Source: Bombyx mori (Eukaryota > Arthropoda > Insecta > Lepidoptera > Bombycidae). From it: a stretch of 64,000 nucleotides of DNA. The first letter of the stretch is position 1. Every line of letters begins with the position of its first letter. Below are positions 55,001 to 63,899 of this stretch, one piece after another. Location: NCBI RefSeq assembly GCF_030269925.1, contig NC_085133.1, positions 1,322,001-1,386,000 of the forward strand, given 5' to 3'. The translations under genes were made by a program, and so were the position numbers. The notes beneath the pieces are model-generated. The model made no database searches. It was not told the origin of the DNA and worked only from the letters and a program-made list of their open reading frames with translations.

Positions 55001-57261
55001 CAGTGGTGGGGAATGACGTACCCTGATTCCACTTCTGATACCTCACCGACACAAATCATATGACCGAGCGAAGCGTACTCATCCATAAATTTTTTATATT
55101 CCTTCCGTAGGTCTGGTAAACGCGACAGTTTACGTTCTAAATTTTGATATCTTTTTATCGCAATTTGCCTTGAGTTTCCCAGTTCAGAGTCAGGCTTAAA
55201 CGGGTATTTAACAATGTATCGACCTGTACTATCACGCTTATAATCATTTACAAACATCTGTTCAGTGATGACGTCATCCGGGTTTTTGGGCAAATCAGCG
55301 ACTAAGCTTTCTGTTTCCCAAAACGATTTAATTAAGTCATCGACTTTTGATTCGCTGCTTAACATGCACATTGATACATTTCTAGTGTTACTCGTATTAT
55401 TGCAAGACAGCTGACCCGTAATTACGTAACCAAATACACTACTTAACGCCAACGGTAATCCTTGCCGCGACGGACTATACCTTCCACCGTCATAAATAAA
55501 CGGAAATACGTCGCTGCCGAGCAACATGTCGATGCGACTCGAACGATAGAAAGTAGGGTCAGCCAACAACAAGTTTTTATATTCGAGTTTTAAATTTTCT
55601 GTAAAGTTAACCGAAGGCATATCACCAGAAATTTTTGAAACCACAACCGTTTTTAAATTGAATATCGGATTATCGGACGTGGTTGGTTTGATTTTGCATA
55701 AAACCATGCCGTGATCACGAACTACCGCTCCGCCTAAACCTATCAGTTGTGTGTTACACTTTTGGCGTGGGAGTCCTAGTCGTTGTGCACAATCATTCGT
55801 CAAAAAACTAGATTGGGATCCACTGTCAATTACTACTCGTACGGGTTGATATTTGCCTAAAACGTCCAATACGTGTATAATCGCAGTGCCCAACATGACT
55901 GTAGATCCAGTCGAACACGTCAACGAGACTCGATCTTCGTTATTATTAATAAAATTATCGTTGCAAGAATTATTAAAATCCGAAGTAATTACACTTGTTT
56001 TAGAATCAACATGCAACGTGTGGTGATGCCTGTTTTTACACACCGTACATGTTATCTTCGACGGGCACTCATTAGACGCGTGACCTTGACGGAGACAGTT
56101 CTCGCACAAATGCAACTCCTTTATTTTATTAATGCGCTGTACAGGTGTTAGTGCGATATACTCGAAACATTTATAAATTGAATGAAAGGGTTTATTGCAG
56201 TACAAACATCCCTTTTTTGCGTAATCAGCCTTATCAGCGCTCGTACTACTTGCTAAACAAGTTTTTAAATTTGTATTTTTAGTGGTAGGCTTACTAATGG
56301 ATTTATTTTGAATCGAAGGAGTAAAAGTTTTACTAGTACTCGGCTTCGAGAAAGTACTTGTGTTCATTGACATTTCCAATATTCGGGTCTGGTTTGTGAC
56401 AAAATCGATCAATGTTTTGATAACAGGTATTTCGTTTGTACCTATTTTTTGTTCGAATTCACGCCTTGAAACCTGGTCTATATTACGCAATCCGATATAA
56501 CATAAAATAAATCCCGCTAAGTTACCAATTTCTAATAACTCAAGGGCTTGAACACACTCTTGAAACGTTTCCAAAAAGGAATTTAATCCGTTCACGGATT
56601 CGTTAGACAACGGCTTGAACGCAAACAACTTATCCATATAGCGCGTAGCTATGGCACGCTTATTTTCGTATCTGTCACATAAGCTAGTCCATACTATATT
56701 ATAATTGTCGTTTGATATCGGCAGACTTTTAACAATTTGAAGCGCAGGGCCAGTTACGACTGACAATAGGTAATAGAATTTATCAATATTACCTAAACTT
56801 GTATTGGTATGAATTAAGCTGGAAAAAGTATCACGAAATGTGATCCAATTTTCTAATCTACCGTCGAAATGAACCAATTCGATTTTAGGCAAACGAGGCT
56901 GAGCGCCGCGCTCCGATGCGCCTTTGTTTTCCTGTTTCGATGACTTCGAATGCGAATCATGTTCTTGAAAAATACGTAAAATCTCAAAATAGAGGTCATC
57001 AAGGGCATGCACCTCTTGGTTACCGATGATATAATTAGGGTCATTTTTTAACTCCAAAACTGAAATCTCATCAACAATTTTTTCGAAAGATTCCCTAGTG
57101 GACTCGAGGTCACTGACCCGCACAGACAAATTACTAAATTCTGCTGTATTATTTTGCACAGCTTTAGCTAGATCGTAATATTGTTGAACACGTCTAAAAC
57201 ATCGTTCTTTACGACTTCTAAGTGTATTAATTTTTATTTGAAGGTCGGACAATGGAGCCAT
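52024..57261 (-). CDS. BEL/Pao Gag-Pol polyprotein, intact, copy 2
   Basis: 1745 codons, same domain layout and catalytic residues as copy 1: zinc knuckles at 352-399, protease DSG 479-481, reverse transcriptase FVDD 888-891, RNase H D1064/E1108/D1140/D1186, integrase H1378/H1383/C1413/C1416 and D1450/D1516/E1568. By eye it differs from copy 1 at ten residues: I839S, E885D, G957C, L1039F, I1293T, L1361V, T1384N, E1494D, T1536N, Q1652K (copy 1 to copy 2). None hits a catalytic residue; E885D is three residues before the FVDD motif and T1384N directly follows the integrase zinc-finger histidine H1383. Residues 1-838 are identical. Likely functional (inference). Confidence 0.97.
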   Translation of the reverse strand: MAPLSDLQIKINTLRSRKERCFRRVQQYYDLAKAVQNNTAEFSNLSVRVSDLESTRESFEKIVDEISVLELKNDPNYIIGNQEVHALDDLYFEILRIFQEHDSHSKSSKQENKGASERGAQPRLPKIELVHFDGRLENWITFRDTFSSLIHTNTSLGNIDKFYYLLSVVTGPALQIVKSLPISNDNYNIVWTSLCDRYENKRAIATRYMDKLFAFKPLSNESVNGLNSFLETFQECVQALELLEIGNLAGFILCYIGLRNIDQVSRREFEQKIGTNEIPVIKTLIDFVTNQTRILEMSMNTSTFSKPSTSKTFTPSIQNKSISKPTTKNTNLKTCLASSTSADKADYAKKGCLYCNKPFHSIYKCFEYIALTPVQRINKIKELHLCENCLRQGHASNECPSKITCTVCKNRHHHTLHVDSKTSVITSDFNNSCNDNFINNNEDRVSLTCSTGSTVMLGTAIIHVLDVLGKYQPVRVVIDSGSQSSFLTNDCAQRLGLPRQKCNTQLIGLGGAVVRDHGMVLCKIKPTTSDNPIFNLKTVVVSKISGDMPSVNFTENLKLEYKNLLLADPTFYRSSRIDMLLGSDVFPFIYDGGRYSPSRQGLPLALSSVFGYVITGQLSCNNTSNTRNVSMCMLSSESKVDDLIKSFWETESLVADLPKNPDDVITEQMFVNDYKRDSTGRYIVKYPFKPDSELGNSRQIAIKRYQNLERKLSRLPDLRKEYKKFMDEYASLGHMICVGEVSEVESGYVIPHHCVHKPDSSSTRLRVVFDASCQTSNNKSLNSVLYTGPKLQADLVELLIRFRLRKISLCGDISKMYRCILIDESQRKYQHILWRDSPSEPIKVYELCTVTYGVASSPFLAIRTLQQLAADEGARFPEASRALRDGFFVDDLIWSVDNLEEALKIQRQLVELLRLGGFELRKWSSNSDQLLKELPSDQVEPPVQFDDGKTMSIKILCLHWLPKEDAFSFRTTHTVDNITKRSVLSQIAKLYDPLGYVAPCIFLAKNFMQKLWCAQLGWDDTLPKLLLDEWSMFSSQIPFLSKLKHDRHVFVQNHTVSQVVGFCDASTAGFAAVVYIRSQDVQGNVNVSLLLSKSKVAPLKTVSIPRLELMAAHLLSKTLRYVIDILAKEVEIGEVLAFTDSSVALTWINTPAFKLKTFVANRVAKINESSTEVQWFHVNGTDNPADVCSRGATPADLLLIADQWFRGPRWLYEPPHTWPVRSITEFKGEPLELKPLKENTLLSETSNVNTDFYSIILKFSNFNKVLRIFAWCYRFINNCKASVANRVKGSLLTSEINKSHDKIIQIVQLKYFEDDIKSIKKENRCSQSLRKLDPFIDSRGLLMVGGRLSHADLPFTQRHPVILPKKSHFTNILIDYYHKVYLHNGPRSLQNILAQKYWIIAARCVIRSRLSKCVTCFKNRPTINQPKMASLPKCRLESDIYPFQHTVGVDIGGPFYTKESNRRNAKISKAYLCLFICYSTRAVHLEVLSALTTDCFLASFDRFTARRGLPHTVYSDNGKNFVAAGRHLNEIYQFYNSKQNHLTDQFTIRKVTWKYNPPTGSHFGGIFEAGIKSAKYHLKRVVGTRALSFEELSTLFSNIEAILNSRPLCSLSTDPSEFDVLTPGHFLVGRQLVSAPSYDISDVSTNNLTRWKCIKQATLHFWRRWKLEYLHTLQQRQKWYVDAPNLSINDLVLIHNDNAPCQQWSLGRVEQVHPGLDGRVRVVTVRTQNSKLKRPVTKLSPLPKE

Positions 57262-57524
57262 TTTGATTCGAAGAAAAATGTACTACCGCTTGACGCGTAC
57301 CCAAATATACTAAAACTGAGTCCTAAAGTAATGATAGACGTAGAAATGGATATTAAGAGTATTTGACTACGTATATATGCGTATTATTGCAATAAATAGA
57401 ACTATTGAATGAATATTCTGCAAATAATACCGATATGTAAGACGTGTGTAGGTACCTACAGGTTTGCAGGTTTATACGTGAAATATTGAGTATTTACCTA
57501 TTTTGAAGTTGTATTCGGTAAATG

Positions 57525-57542
57525 TCCGGCTCGATAGGGCCA
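57525..57542 (-). other. Primer-binding site of copy 2
   Basis: Identical to the site in copy 1 (TGGCCCTATCGAGCCGGA on the minus strand), 5 nt inside the 5' LTR. Confidence 0.6.
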
Positions 57543-57547
57543 AATTA

Positions 57548-57898
57548 TGTTGTGTAAACAAGTTTGTTGAGTTAAATTTAAATTCCCAGAAACTAAACCG
57601 ACTAAAAAGGGGAAGGTACTCACAAATGATTGCTTTCTATATTTTGTGGTCTTCTGTCCCCGGGGCACTGTTCTGGATGCTGGAGTTTTTAATACACGGA
57701 CACACGCACAAGTTGAATCGCAAAGTTTGCGAAAAACAGTATTTTTGAATTAAAATACTTTTTAATTTGGCGCGCGCGCGGTTTGAAAGCGTCGACTATA
57801 GTTCTTTTCTTCGCCCGCTAGGAGGCGCGTTACATTTCTTCATTATGCCGATAGATGGCGTGGATTAGGAAAAGGAAATTTTAGTCGGTTTCCTAACA
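57548..57898 (-). repeat. 5' LTR of BEL/Pao copy 2
   Basis: 351 bp, apparently identical to the 3' LTR of the same element. Confidence 0.95.
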
Positions 57899-57993
57899 TT
57901 ATGTAAAGAGTTACCAGAGCATCACAAATCAAATGCCACCACTTGGTTTCTGGCAGTGTTCATTGCTTCTCAGCAAAAATAAGCAAAGCTACC

Positions 57994-58340
57994 TTTTTTT
58001 TTTATTGCTTAGATGGGTGGACGAGCTCACAGCCCACCTGGTGTACAGTGGTTACTGGAGCCCATGGACATCTACAACGCAAATGCGCCACCCACCTTGA
58101 GATATAAGTTCTAAGATCTCAGTATAGTTACAACGGCTGCCCCACCCTTCAAACCGAAACGCATTACTGCTTCACGGCAGAAATAGGCAGGGTGGTGGTA
58201 CCTACCCGCGCGGTCTCGCAAGAGGTCCTACCACCAGTAATCACAAGAGGTCCTACCACTAGTAATCACAAGAGGTCCTACCACCAGTAATCGCAAGAGG
58301 TCCTACCACCAGTAATCACAAGAGGTCCTACCACCAGTAA
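57994..58340 (-). mobile_element. Bm1-type SINE with tandem 25-bp 5' units
   Basis: Complete minus-strand module. At its 5' edge the terminal 25 nt (TCACAAGAGGTCCTACCACC plus AGTAA) occur five times in tandem (58216-58340) with only a few changes (CAC/CGC, ACC/ACT). Confidence 0.9.
58216..58340 (-). repeat. Five tandem 25-bp units
   Basis: Units begin at 58216, 58241, 58266, 58291 and 58316. Units 1 and 4 have TCGC, the others TCAC; unit 2 has ACTAGTAA in place of ACCAGTAA. They copy the first bases of the SINE module. Confidence 0.9.
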
Positions 58341-59239
58341 AACCTTCCCATGCAGTTTTACAAATCGCTCTACAACCAGTAAATCCTGTTTCGCGATTAT
58401 AGTAAGTGTGTAGAGCGCGGACTGTACTTTGGTGCTAGCTTCAATAAAGCTTTATTCAGAGCGAAGGATTATTATTTTCTTTTAAGGTACACCACGTGCA
58501 CGTATGACCAGAATTTTATTGTAACTTCCACTAACTGTGTTGCCATACTATTAATGTGTTCCCACATCCAAAAACAATCATACAAAACTTCATGTTTAGG
58601 ATTGCCCTAAACAGTAAGAAAGCTACTCAGAGAATTCTGCTGCCTATTTTCCGATGAATTCCTTACTCCACTTACACGACACCTCGGAAGACTTCGGGTG
58701 GCGATATTTGAGATTGAAACCATACAGTCAAAACTGACCATCAATTTGTGTTAGCGATTTATAAACATTGAATCAAACTGAAAGCTTTCAAGTTTAAGCT
58801 ATCGATGTCACTCACTGACAGACAAAACAAAAATTAAATAGACAATGAGAATTTTTTAGACAAATTTTTGGTAATCAATTGACCAATAGATTAAACATGA
58901 ATACAAGTTTTCCTTTTTCTACAAGATTACTCCAAAGTTTCATTTTATCTCTAGATCTAAACTAGCGGACACAACTATCTGTAAACTGAATTCCTGTCTT
59001 GTGTAACTAAATCCTGCAAATCCAATGGGTCCCGGGAAATACTCGAGAACAAAGTTAAACAAGCCTCAGTTGAGGATACTTGATGAGTATTCCTCAAGTA
59101 TTGGGTCTTGGCGCGAGTTGTGGAATGAGGTGGCCAAGAATCTCGAGGCATCAAGAGCTATTATTCCCTTTTGATTTTTTGTTTATCAGCTGTTAAATGC
59201 TACCTATTTTATTTTATATTTATTAGTGCTCTAATATTG
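58341..59239. other. Unassigned DNA
   Basis: No gene assigned. 59030-59170 has a short plus frame (GSWRELWNEVAKNLEASRA) that could be coding but stands alone. Confidence 0.35.
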
Positions 59240-59435
59240 GTAATACACCCTGGACTGATCAGGTGAAAGACCTTACTGAAACCCCACTAAACGAGTGCGT
59301 GCGCCAAGCCTCAATTCCCAAACTATGAAAAACATCTGTCAAGGCTTTAATAAACAAGAATTCCACACGACCCCGACTGTCACTGGTCTGCCAAGAGCAA
59401 CCGACTATGATGATGATGATGATTGGTATATAAGG
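59240..59435 (+). pseudogene. RTE-like LINE 3' end with ATG-repeat tail
   Basis: A frame reads DQVKDLTETPLNECVRQAS, then a stop, then ALINKNSTRPRLSLVCQEQP, and passes into (ATG)n. It resembles the C-terminal end of RTE-like LINEs, broken by at least one stop. Confidence 0.55.
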
Positions 59436-59502
59436 ATCATTAATTAGCTTTTTGTTTCTATTATTTGTTATACTCGTATTATTCTATTGTGTTCTATTGT
59501 GT

Positions 59503-59650
59503 AGGCAGCGGCTTGGCGCTGCCCCTGGCATTGCTGAAGTCCATGGGCGACGGTAACCACTCACCACCAGGTGGGGCGTATGCTCGTCTGCCTACAAGGG
59601 CAATACTGTTGCTTCTCCTTGTAATAAATAAAAAAATAAATGAATAAATA
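59503..59650 (+). repeat. Dispersed repeat B, plus strand
   Basis: GGCAGCGGCTTGGCGCTGCC, GGCATTGCTGAAGTCCATGG, CGACGGTAACCACTCACC and TGCTCGTCTGCCTAC followed by AATAAATAAA repeats. Complement of the copies at 5214 and 48918. Confidence 0.65.
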
Positions 59651-60052
59651 AACAGATAAGTGTAATTATTGATCGACGATTGTAGTAGTATTCTAGTTAT
59701 AATTCTAGATATAATGTTATTGAAGATTGCCATACATTTGCAGCTTCAACAAATCGGGTAAGGGCCCTCAGCCTGAAGGGGTTTTTTGTTAACAATTGCC
59801 CTAGAGCTTAACTGCTAATAAGTCTACCATATGATAGGAATGGTAACTCACTGTACAGAGCAGGTGAGATATTCAGCAAACTGATGTTATAAGCAGATGG
59901 TTATCCGGAGATAGCATTGAAAAGTGTAAATAGAGTTTATATGGATGTAAGCAGCATTTCCAAAATAATTATCGCATTATCATTGGACGTTTGCAAGCTT
60001 TATAAAGTTTTACCATTTTACCGAAGAGAAACTCAAAATATCCTAGAGGTCT

Positions 60053-60300
60053 ACTGGTGGTAGGACCTCTTGTGAGTCCGCGCGGGTAGGTACCACTACC
60101 CTGCTTGTTTCTGCCGTGAAGCAGTAATGCGTTTCGGTTTGAAGGCTGGTGCAGCCGTTGTAACTATACTGAGATCTTAGAACTTATATCTCAAGGTGGG
60201 TGGCGCATTTACGTTGTGGATGTCCATGGGCTCCAGTAACCACTTAACACCAGGTGGGCCTTGATCTCGTACACCCATCTAAGCAATAAATTAAAAAAAA
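60053..60300 (+). mobile_element. Bm1-type SINE, 3' module only
   Basis: Starts exactly at ACTGGTGGTAGGACC, ends AAGCAATAAATTAAAAAAAA. Confidence 0.85.
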
Positions 60301-60934
60301 GTTCAAAAATCCTAGGCAGAGATAAAAGTGAAAAAGCTTCAATGTTCACGGATTTCTTCAAACAGGAGAGTGAATTTGACAATCGTTCTAAATTCCAATT
60401 TTCTGATATAAAATTCTAAAATATCAATTTAAATATTGTAAATCCTGTAGCTACGGCTATAGTGATCATAGCGATTTAGTGACACGACGGGTATCTGTTC
60501 AAGACACCCGTTTTACGACTACATAATCTTATGACCGGACCTTAACGCTGGGACTTAGTGGAGAGCGTTTAGCGATTCAAAATATCTAAATATTATTTCA
60601 ATTATTAGTTATTAGTTAGACCTTGAAACATGACGTCTCCATCTCAATTTTCACTTAGCAGCATCTGTCCTATTATTGTACCTAAGTCTCTCAGCAGCAT
60701 CTGTCCTACTATTCTGCCGAAATGGAGACGCGATAGCAGAAACAGGCAGTATTTCAGTATACCCGTCCGGTCGACTCACATTATGAGCCAGCACTGATAA
60801 TTAAAAAAAACAATTACACACATTTCCTCCTGAAAATAATTTATTATTACTATTTAGGTACATATTTGGATCTACGCCTTTGTAGCTTGTCATAGTCGCA
60901 TTGCCTGATAGGAACACATCGCCTCAAGCCTTAT
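60301..60934. other. Unassigned, with a direct repeat
   Basis: AGCAGCATCTGTCCTA occurs at about 60658 and 60695. Distal words (ACCCGTCCGGTCGACTCAC) resemble a badly degraded SINE module. No gene. Confidence 0.35.
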
Positions 60935-61195
60935 TCCATGTCCTCGGTTTTGTTTGTTTTGCCAACCTATTGCTAGTAACCCGAGGGGAAAAGCTAGCTT
61001 CACCGAGCTTGTAGGTTAAGATCACGAGGCTCAACCTGGTAGACTTCGCTGAATTTATTATACAAGCAGATCTGAATCCCGACTTAGAGGCTTCGGCAAG
61101 AAACTCAATGGGCTGTGTATGTGAGTTAATTTTCACGAACCCTTCGTTGCATCCAACGGGTTGTACAAGAATAACGATGCTTGGAATTCCCTAAA
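60935..61195 (+). repeat. Dispersed repeat C, diverged
   Basis: Same orientation as 17452-17665: CTATTGCTAGTAACCCGAGG, GAGGCTCAACCTGG, GGCAAGAAACTCAATGGGC and CCCTAAAAGCACCG. Confidence 0.55.
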
Positions 61196-61610
61196 AGCAC
61201 CGAGAGAGGCAAAGAGATCGAAATGACGTATTTAGGGCGACAGCAGTCAACAGTCCAAATACGAATCCTCAAGTTCTTCGGGCATATCACTCGTAATCAA
61301 GACTCCATTGAGCGGTTGGTGATGCAAAGCAAAGTCGAGGGCAAAAAATCTCACGGACGATCTCCAACACGAAGGATCGACCTCATAAAGTCTGTGACTC
61401 ACTGCAACATAAATGATTGCTCTCACTCTGCGAAACACCATATGGCGTCGCATTGCGAGATCATCGGTATCGCAGGATCCGACTGATACATGACCACGAC
61501 CACTCTGTCAAGAGTGTACGACTAGGAAGAGGGCGACAGCGGCTGTATATCGTTTGGTCGTCTGGATCGAGTATACCATTGTCCTCAAAGTCTCTGTCTC
61601 GTTAGTAGTA
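61196..61610 (+). pseudogene. RTE-like LINE 3' coding remnant
   Basis: The frame reads MTYLGRQQSTVQIRILKFFG, HITRNQDSIERLVMQSKVEG, KKSHGRSPTRRIDLIKS and continues to a stop at about 61486. It is a relative of the minus-strand piece at 4030-4305. It begins directly at the edge of repeat C. There is no reverse transcriptase core. Confidence 0.65.
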
Positions 61611-61696
61611 TAATTAGTGCTGTATTATACTAATTAATCCTGTAATCTCAAATGCAAGTCACTTTTCCAAAGCCAATTTTAAACTACCCGATTTTG

Positions 61697-61872
61697 AAAA
61701 AAAAAAAATTACTTAGATGTATGGACAAGCTCACAGCCTACCTATTATTAGTGGTTACTGGAGCCCATAGACATCTACAATGTAAGTCTTCAACCAACCA
61801 ACTTGAGATATAAGTTCTAAGGTCTCAGTATAGTTACAACGTCTGCCCCACCCTTCAACCCGAAACCCATCT
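61697..61872 (-). mobile_element. Bm1-type SINE with A run replacing T run
   Basis: The module is on the minus strand (ACTTAGATGTATGGAC to CCGAAACCCAT) but the expected T run is replaced by GAAAAAAAAAAAATT. 5' part missing. Confidence 0.75.
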
Positions 61873-62304
61873 TAACACTTTCAATTTATTCTTCAAGTCT
61901 TCAGATGTATAAGTTTTTATCGTGTTTTAGTACCGCAAAAATCTCGGTGTAAGCTACATTTTATTTTAATTCTTAATTAACATCACCTTAATCTACATCA
62001 TAGCCATTTAGTAGACCTAATATCAATTGCTCTTACCCGGAATGGGACTGCATAATTTTGCCCTTAAAATTTAGATAGAATGGCTTTAGAGTTTTAATGA
62101 AGTTTTTGAGGTAATTTTATTGCCAAGTCGTTTTATTGGGTTCGTTGTAATTTAACTGCCGCCAGCCAAGCTAGATAGGGAACTCTTTGCAAATAAAACT
62201 AAGGTATACGTGTAAATATAATGCTATAAAAATGATTATCTAGCTAACCCGGCACATAATTTTCTGACATCACATTAATTTAGTGATTACTAAATAACTA
62301 TATA
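61873..62304. other. Unassigned AT-rich DNA
   Basis: No gene or repeat supported. Confidence 0.4.
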
Positions 62305-62716
62305 TTAATACGTGAAGCAAAAACTTTGTATCCCTTTTTACGAAAATTGCGCGGACGGAGGAGTATGAAATTTTCCACACTTATAGAGAATATAGAGAAG
62401 AAGTGCACAATGCTAATATTTTTTTTAAATAATGCATAAAAGATACATTAAATCAATAAAGAAAACATTACACACACTACATACCATGTATTTGACGCAC
62501 ACACGCATGCATACTATTTTATTTATTGTCAAACTTTGATTCTTGACGTCTATTGTCAAATTGAGAATAGAATATGGTTTGTCTTTCTTAATATTTTTTA
62601 TAGTGTAGTCTTGGGGAAATTTGTGATTATAGAAGTATAAAATGCAATCATAATAGTGTACAAACTTACAATTCCAATAAATTATAGTCGAATTTCGACT
62701 ACTGCGGGACCTCTAG
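62305..62716 (+). mobile_element. Non-autonomous Helitron, copy B
   Basis: Starts TTAATACGTGAAGC (expected TC changed to TT) after an A and ends GCGGGACCTCTAG before a T. A perfect stem-loop AGTCGAATTTCGACT lies about 11 nt before the end. 412 bp, clearly the same family as copy A but inverted, about 14 kb away. Confidence 0.75.
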
Positions 62717-63899
62717 TAATATTAATTCCTGGTAATTATAGCATCTAATTTATGATCACATTATACACCATTTATTTATTTCGATGCGGTACCGCCATCT
62801 CAAGCTGAATTATTATTTTTTTAAATTCAACTCAATAGTATTAGACGAAATGATTTCGTGGAAGCAAAAATCCAGTTAGCGTAATTCGTAAAACCGATGA
62901 TGCGAAATTTTAATAGCCTCTTTTACTTTTCTTTGAAGTGTCACGTAATGTAAACAGTATATTAAACAGTACAGGCGTCGTTGCTTTATGGTGGTAGGAA
63001 TTGGATGCGAAAGACAGGAGACCGAAAAGGATGGGGGGCATTTGAAGAGACCAACACTCAACATTGAAAAAGAGGGGCTTTATTGTGAATATACCATACA
63101 ATTTATACTACACTATGCAGGCGTGGTATCATGGTTGGAGCCATGCGTACCCGAAGTAGGAACCAAGGACGCATGATTAAAACAAATCTTACAGGAGCAA
63201 ATACGATTGGTCGAATATCTGACGAGTGGCCATCTCAATTACAAAATGTAAAAAAATGAAATTATGCAATGATAATAAAAGAGAGATTAAGCCGTAATAC
63301 CAGGGGCTTAACAAAGATGTCAGAGAAGAAAACGAACGGTGAAGGAATGGGCCTTAGATATTCGTATGGCATATTTTCTTTTTTTCGTTGCGACAACTCC
63401 GCTTCCGCTATCGCTCATCACAATGCTAACACAACACGAACGAAAAGGCTGAGGGCTGTAGAAATTGAATGCAAAGTAAACCGTCACTACTTGATATTAG
63501 GGACGCCGGTCCCGCCACTCCATTTGTGAAAGATCCCTCCATGCCCTTGACGACACTTAATGCTGTGTTCAATTTTATTTTGGTCTCTTAATACATAATA
63601 ATATGTATTTTAATACGTTTTATTACCCTGAACTATTAAGTACGTATTTATTTTTGACCTGATTGCCATTGAGTTATGAATTTTTTACACGATGCAATGG
63701 CGTTAGTATTCCATGTATCTGTTAAAACCCTGTCGTCAAGTTGACTAATAAATAATTATCTTGAATCCTTCAAGCGACAGTTTTCAGTAGATGCCTGCAG
63801 TTCGAAATTTAAATAAACTTGAAAGCCTTAGAATTATTACATTAGATTCATATTTGAGTTACGCCGTGTTCGCCGATTCCACATTAGCGGTTGTTTTCT
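62717..63899. other. Unassigned DNA
   Basis: Small frames at 62988-63176 and 63269-63529 have fairly protein-like stretches (GVVSWLEPCVPEVGTKDA; GLRYSYGIFSFFRCDNSAS) but no domain I know. No splice or poly(A) context supports a gene. Confidence 0.35.

Larger units (their letters stand above)
51398..57898 (-). mobile_element. Complete BEL/Pao LTR retrotransposon, copy 2
   Basis: A 6501-bp element of the same family as copy 1 but inverted. Two 351-bp LTRs (51398-51748 and 57548-57898) look identical to each other. Target duplication TTATG lies at 51393-51397 and 57899-57903. It is 2 bp longer than copy 1 because of an A/T-run difference in the 3' UTR. Relative to copy 1 the LTRs differ at four sites. 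Intact frame, primer site and polypurine tract. Confidence 0.95.
51349..57945 (-). mobile_element. Old Bm1 tail split by BEL/Pao copy 2
   Basis: The left part, 51349-51397 (TTTTTTTAAATTGCTTATATC, CGAGTTCACGACC), and the right part, 57899-57945 (TTATGTAAAGAGTTACCAGAG, CAAATGCCACCAC), together follow the tail-to-body order of the SINE module. The BEL/Pao element sits between them, so only the edges of this span are SINE. Confidence 0.6.

Noticed and set aside
35170..57898. Assembly-made palindrome
   Set aside because: Different target duplications, different LTR variants and ten amino-acid differences show two real copies.
58216..58340. CRISPR-like array
   Set aside because: The units are directly adjacent without unique spacers and derive from the SINE edge.
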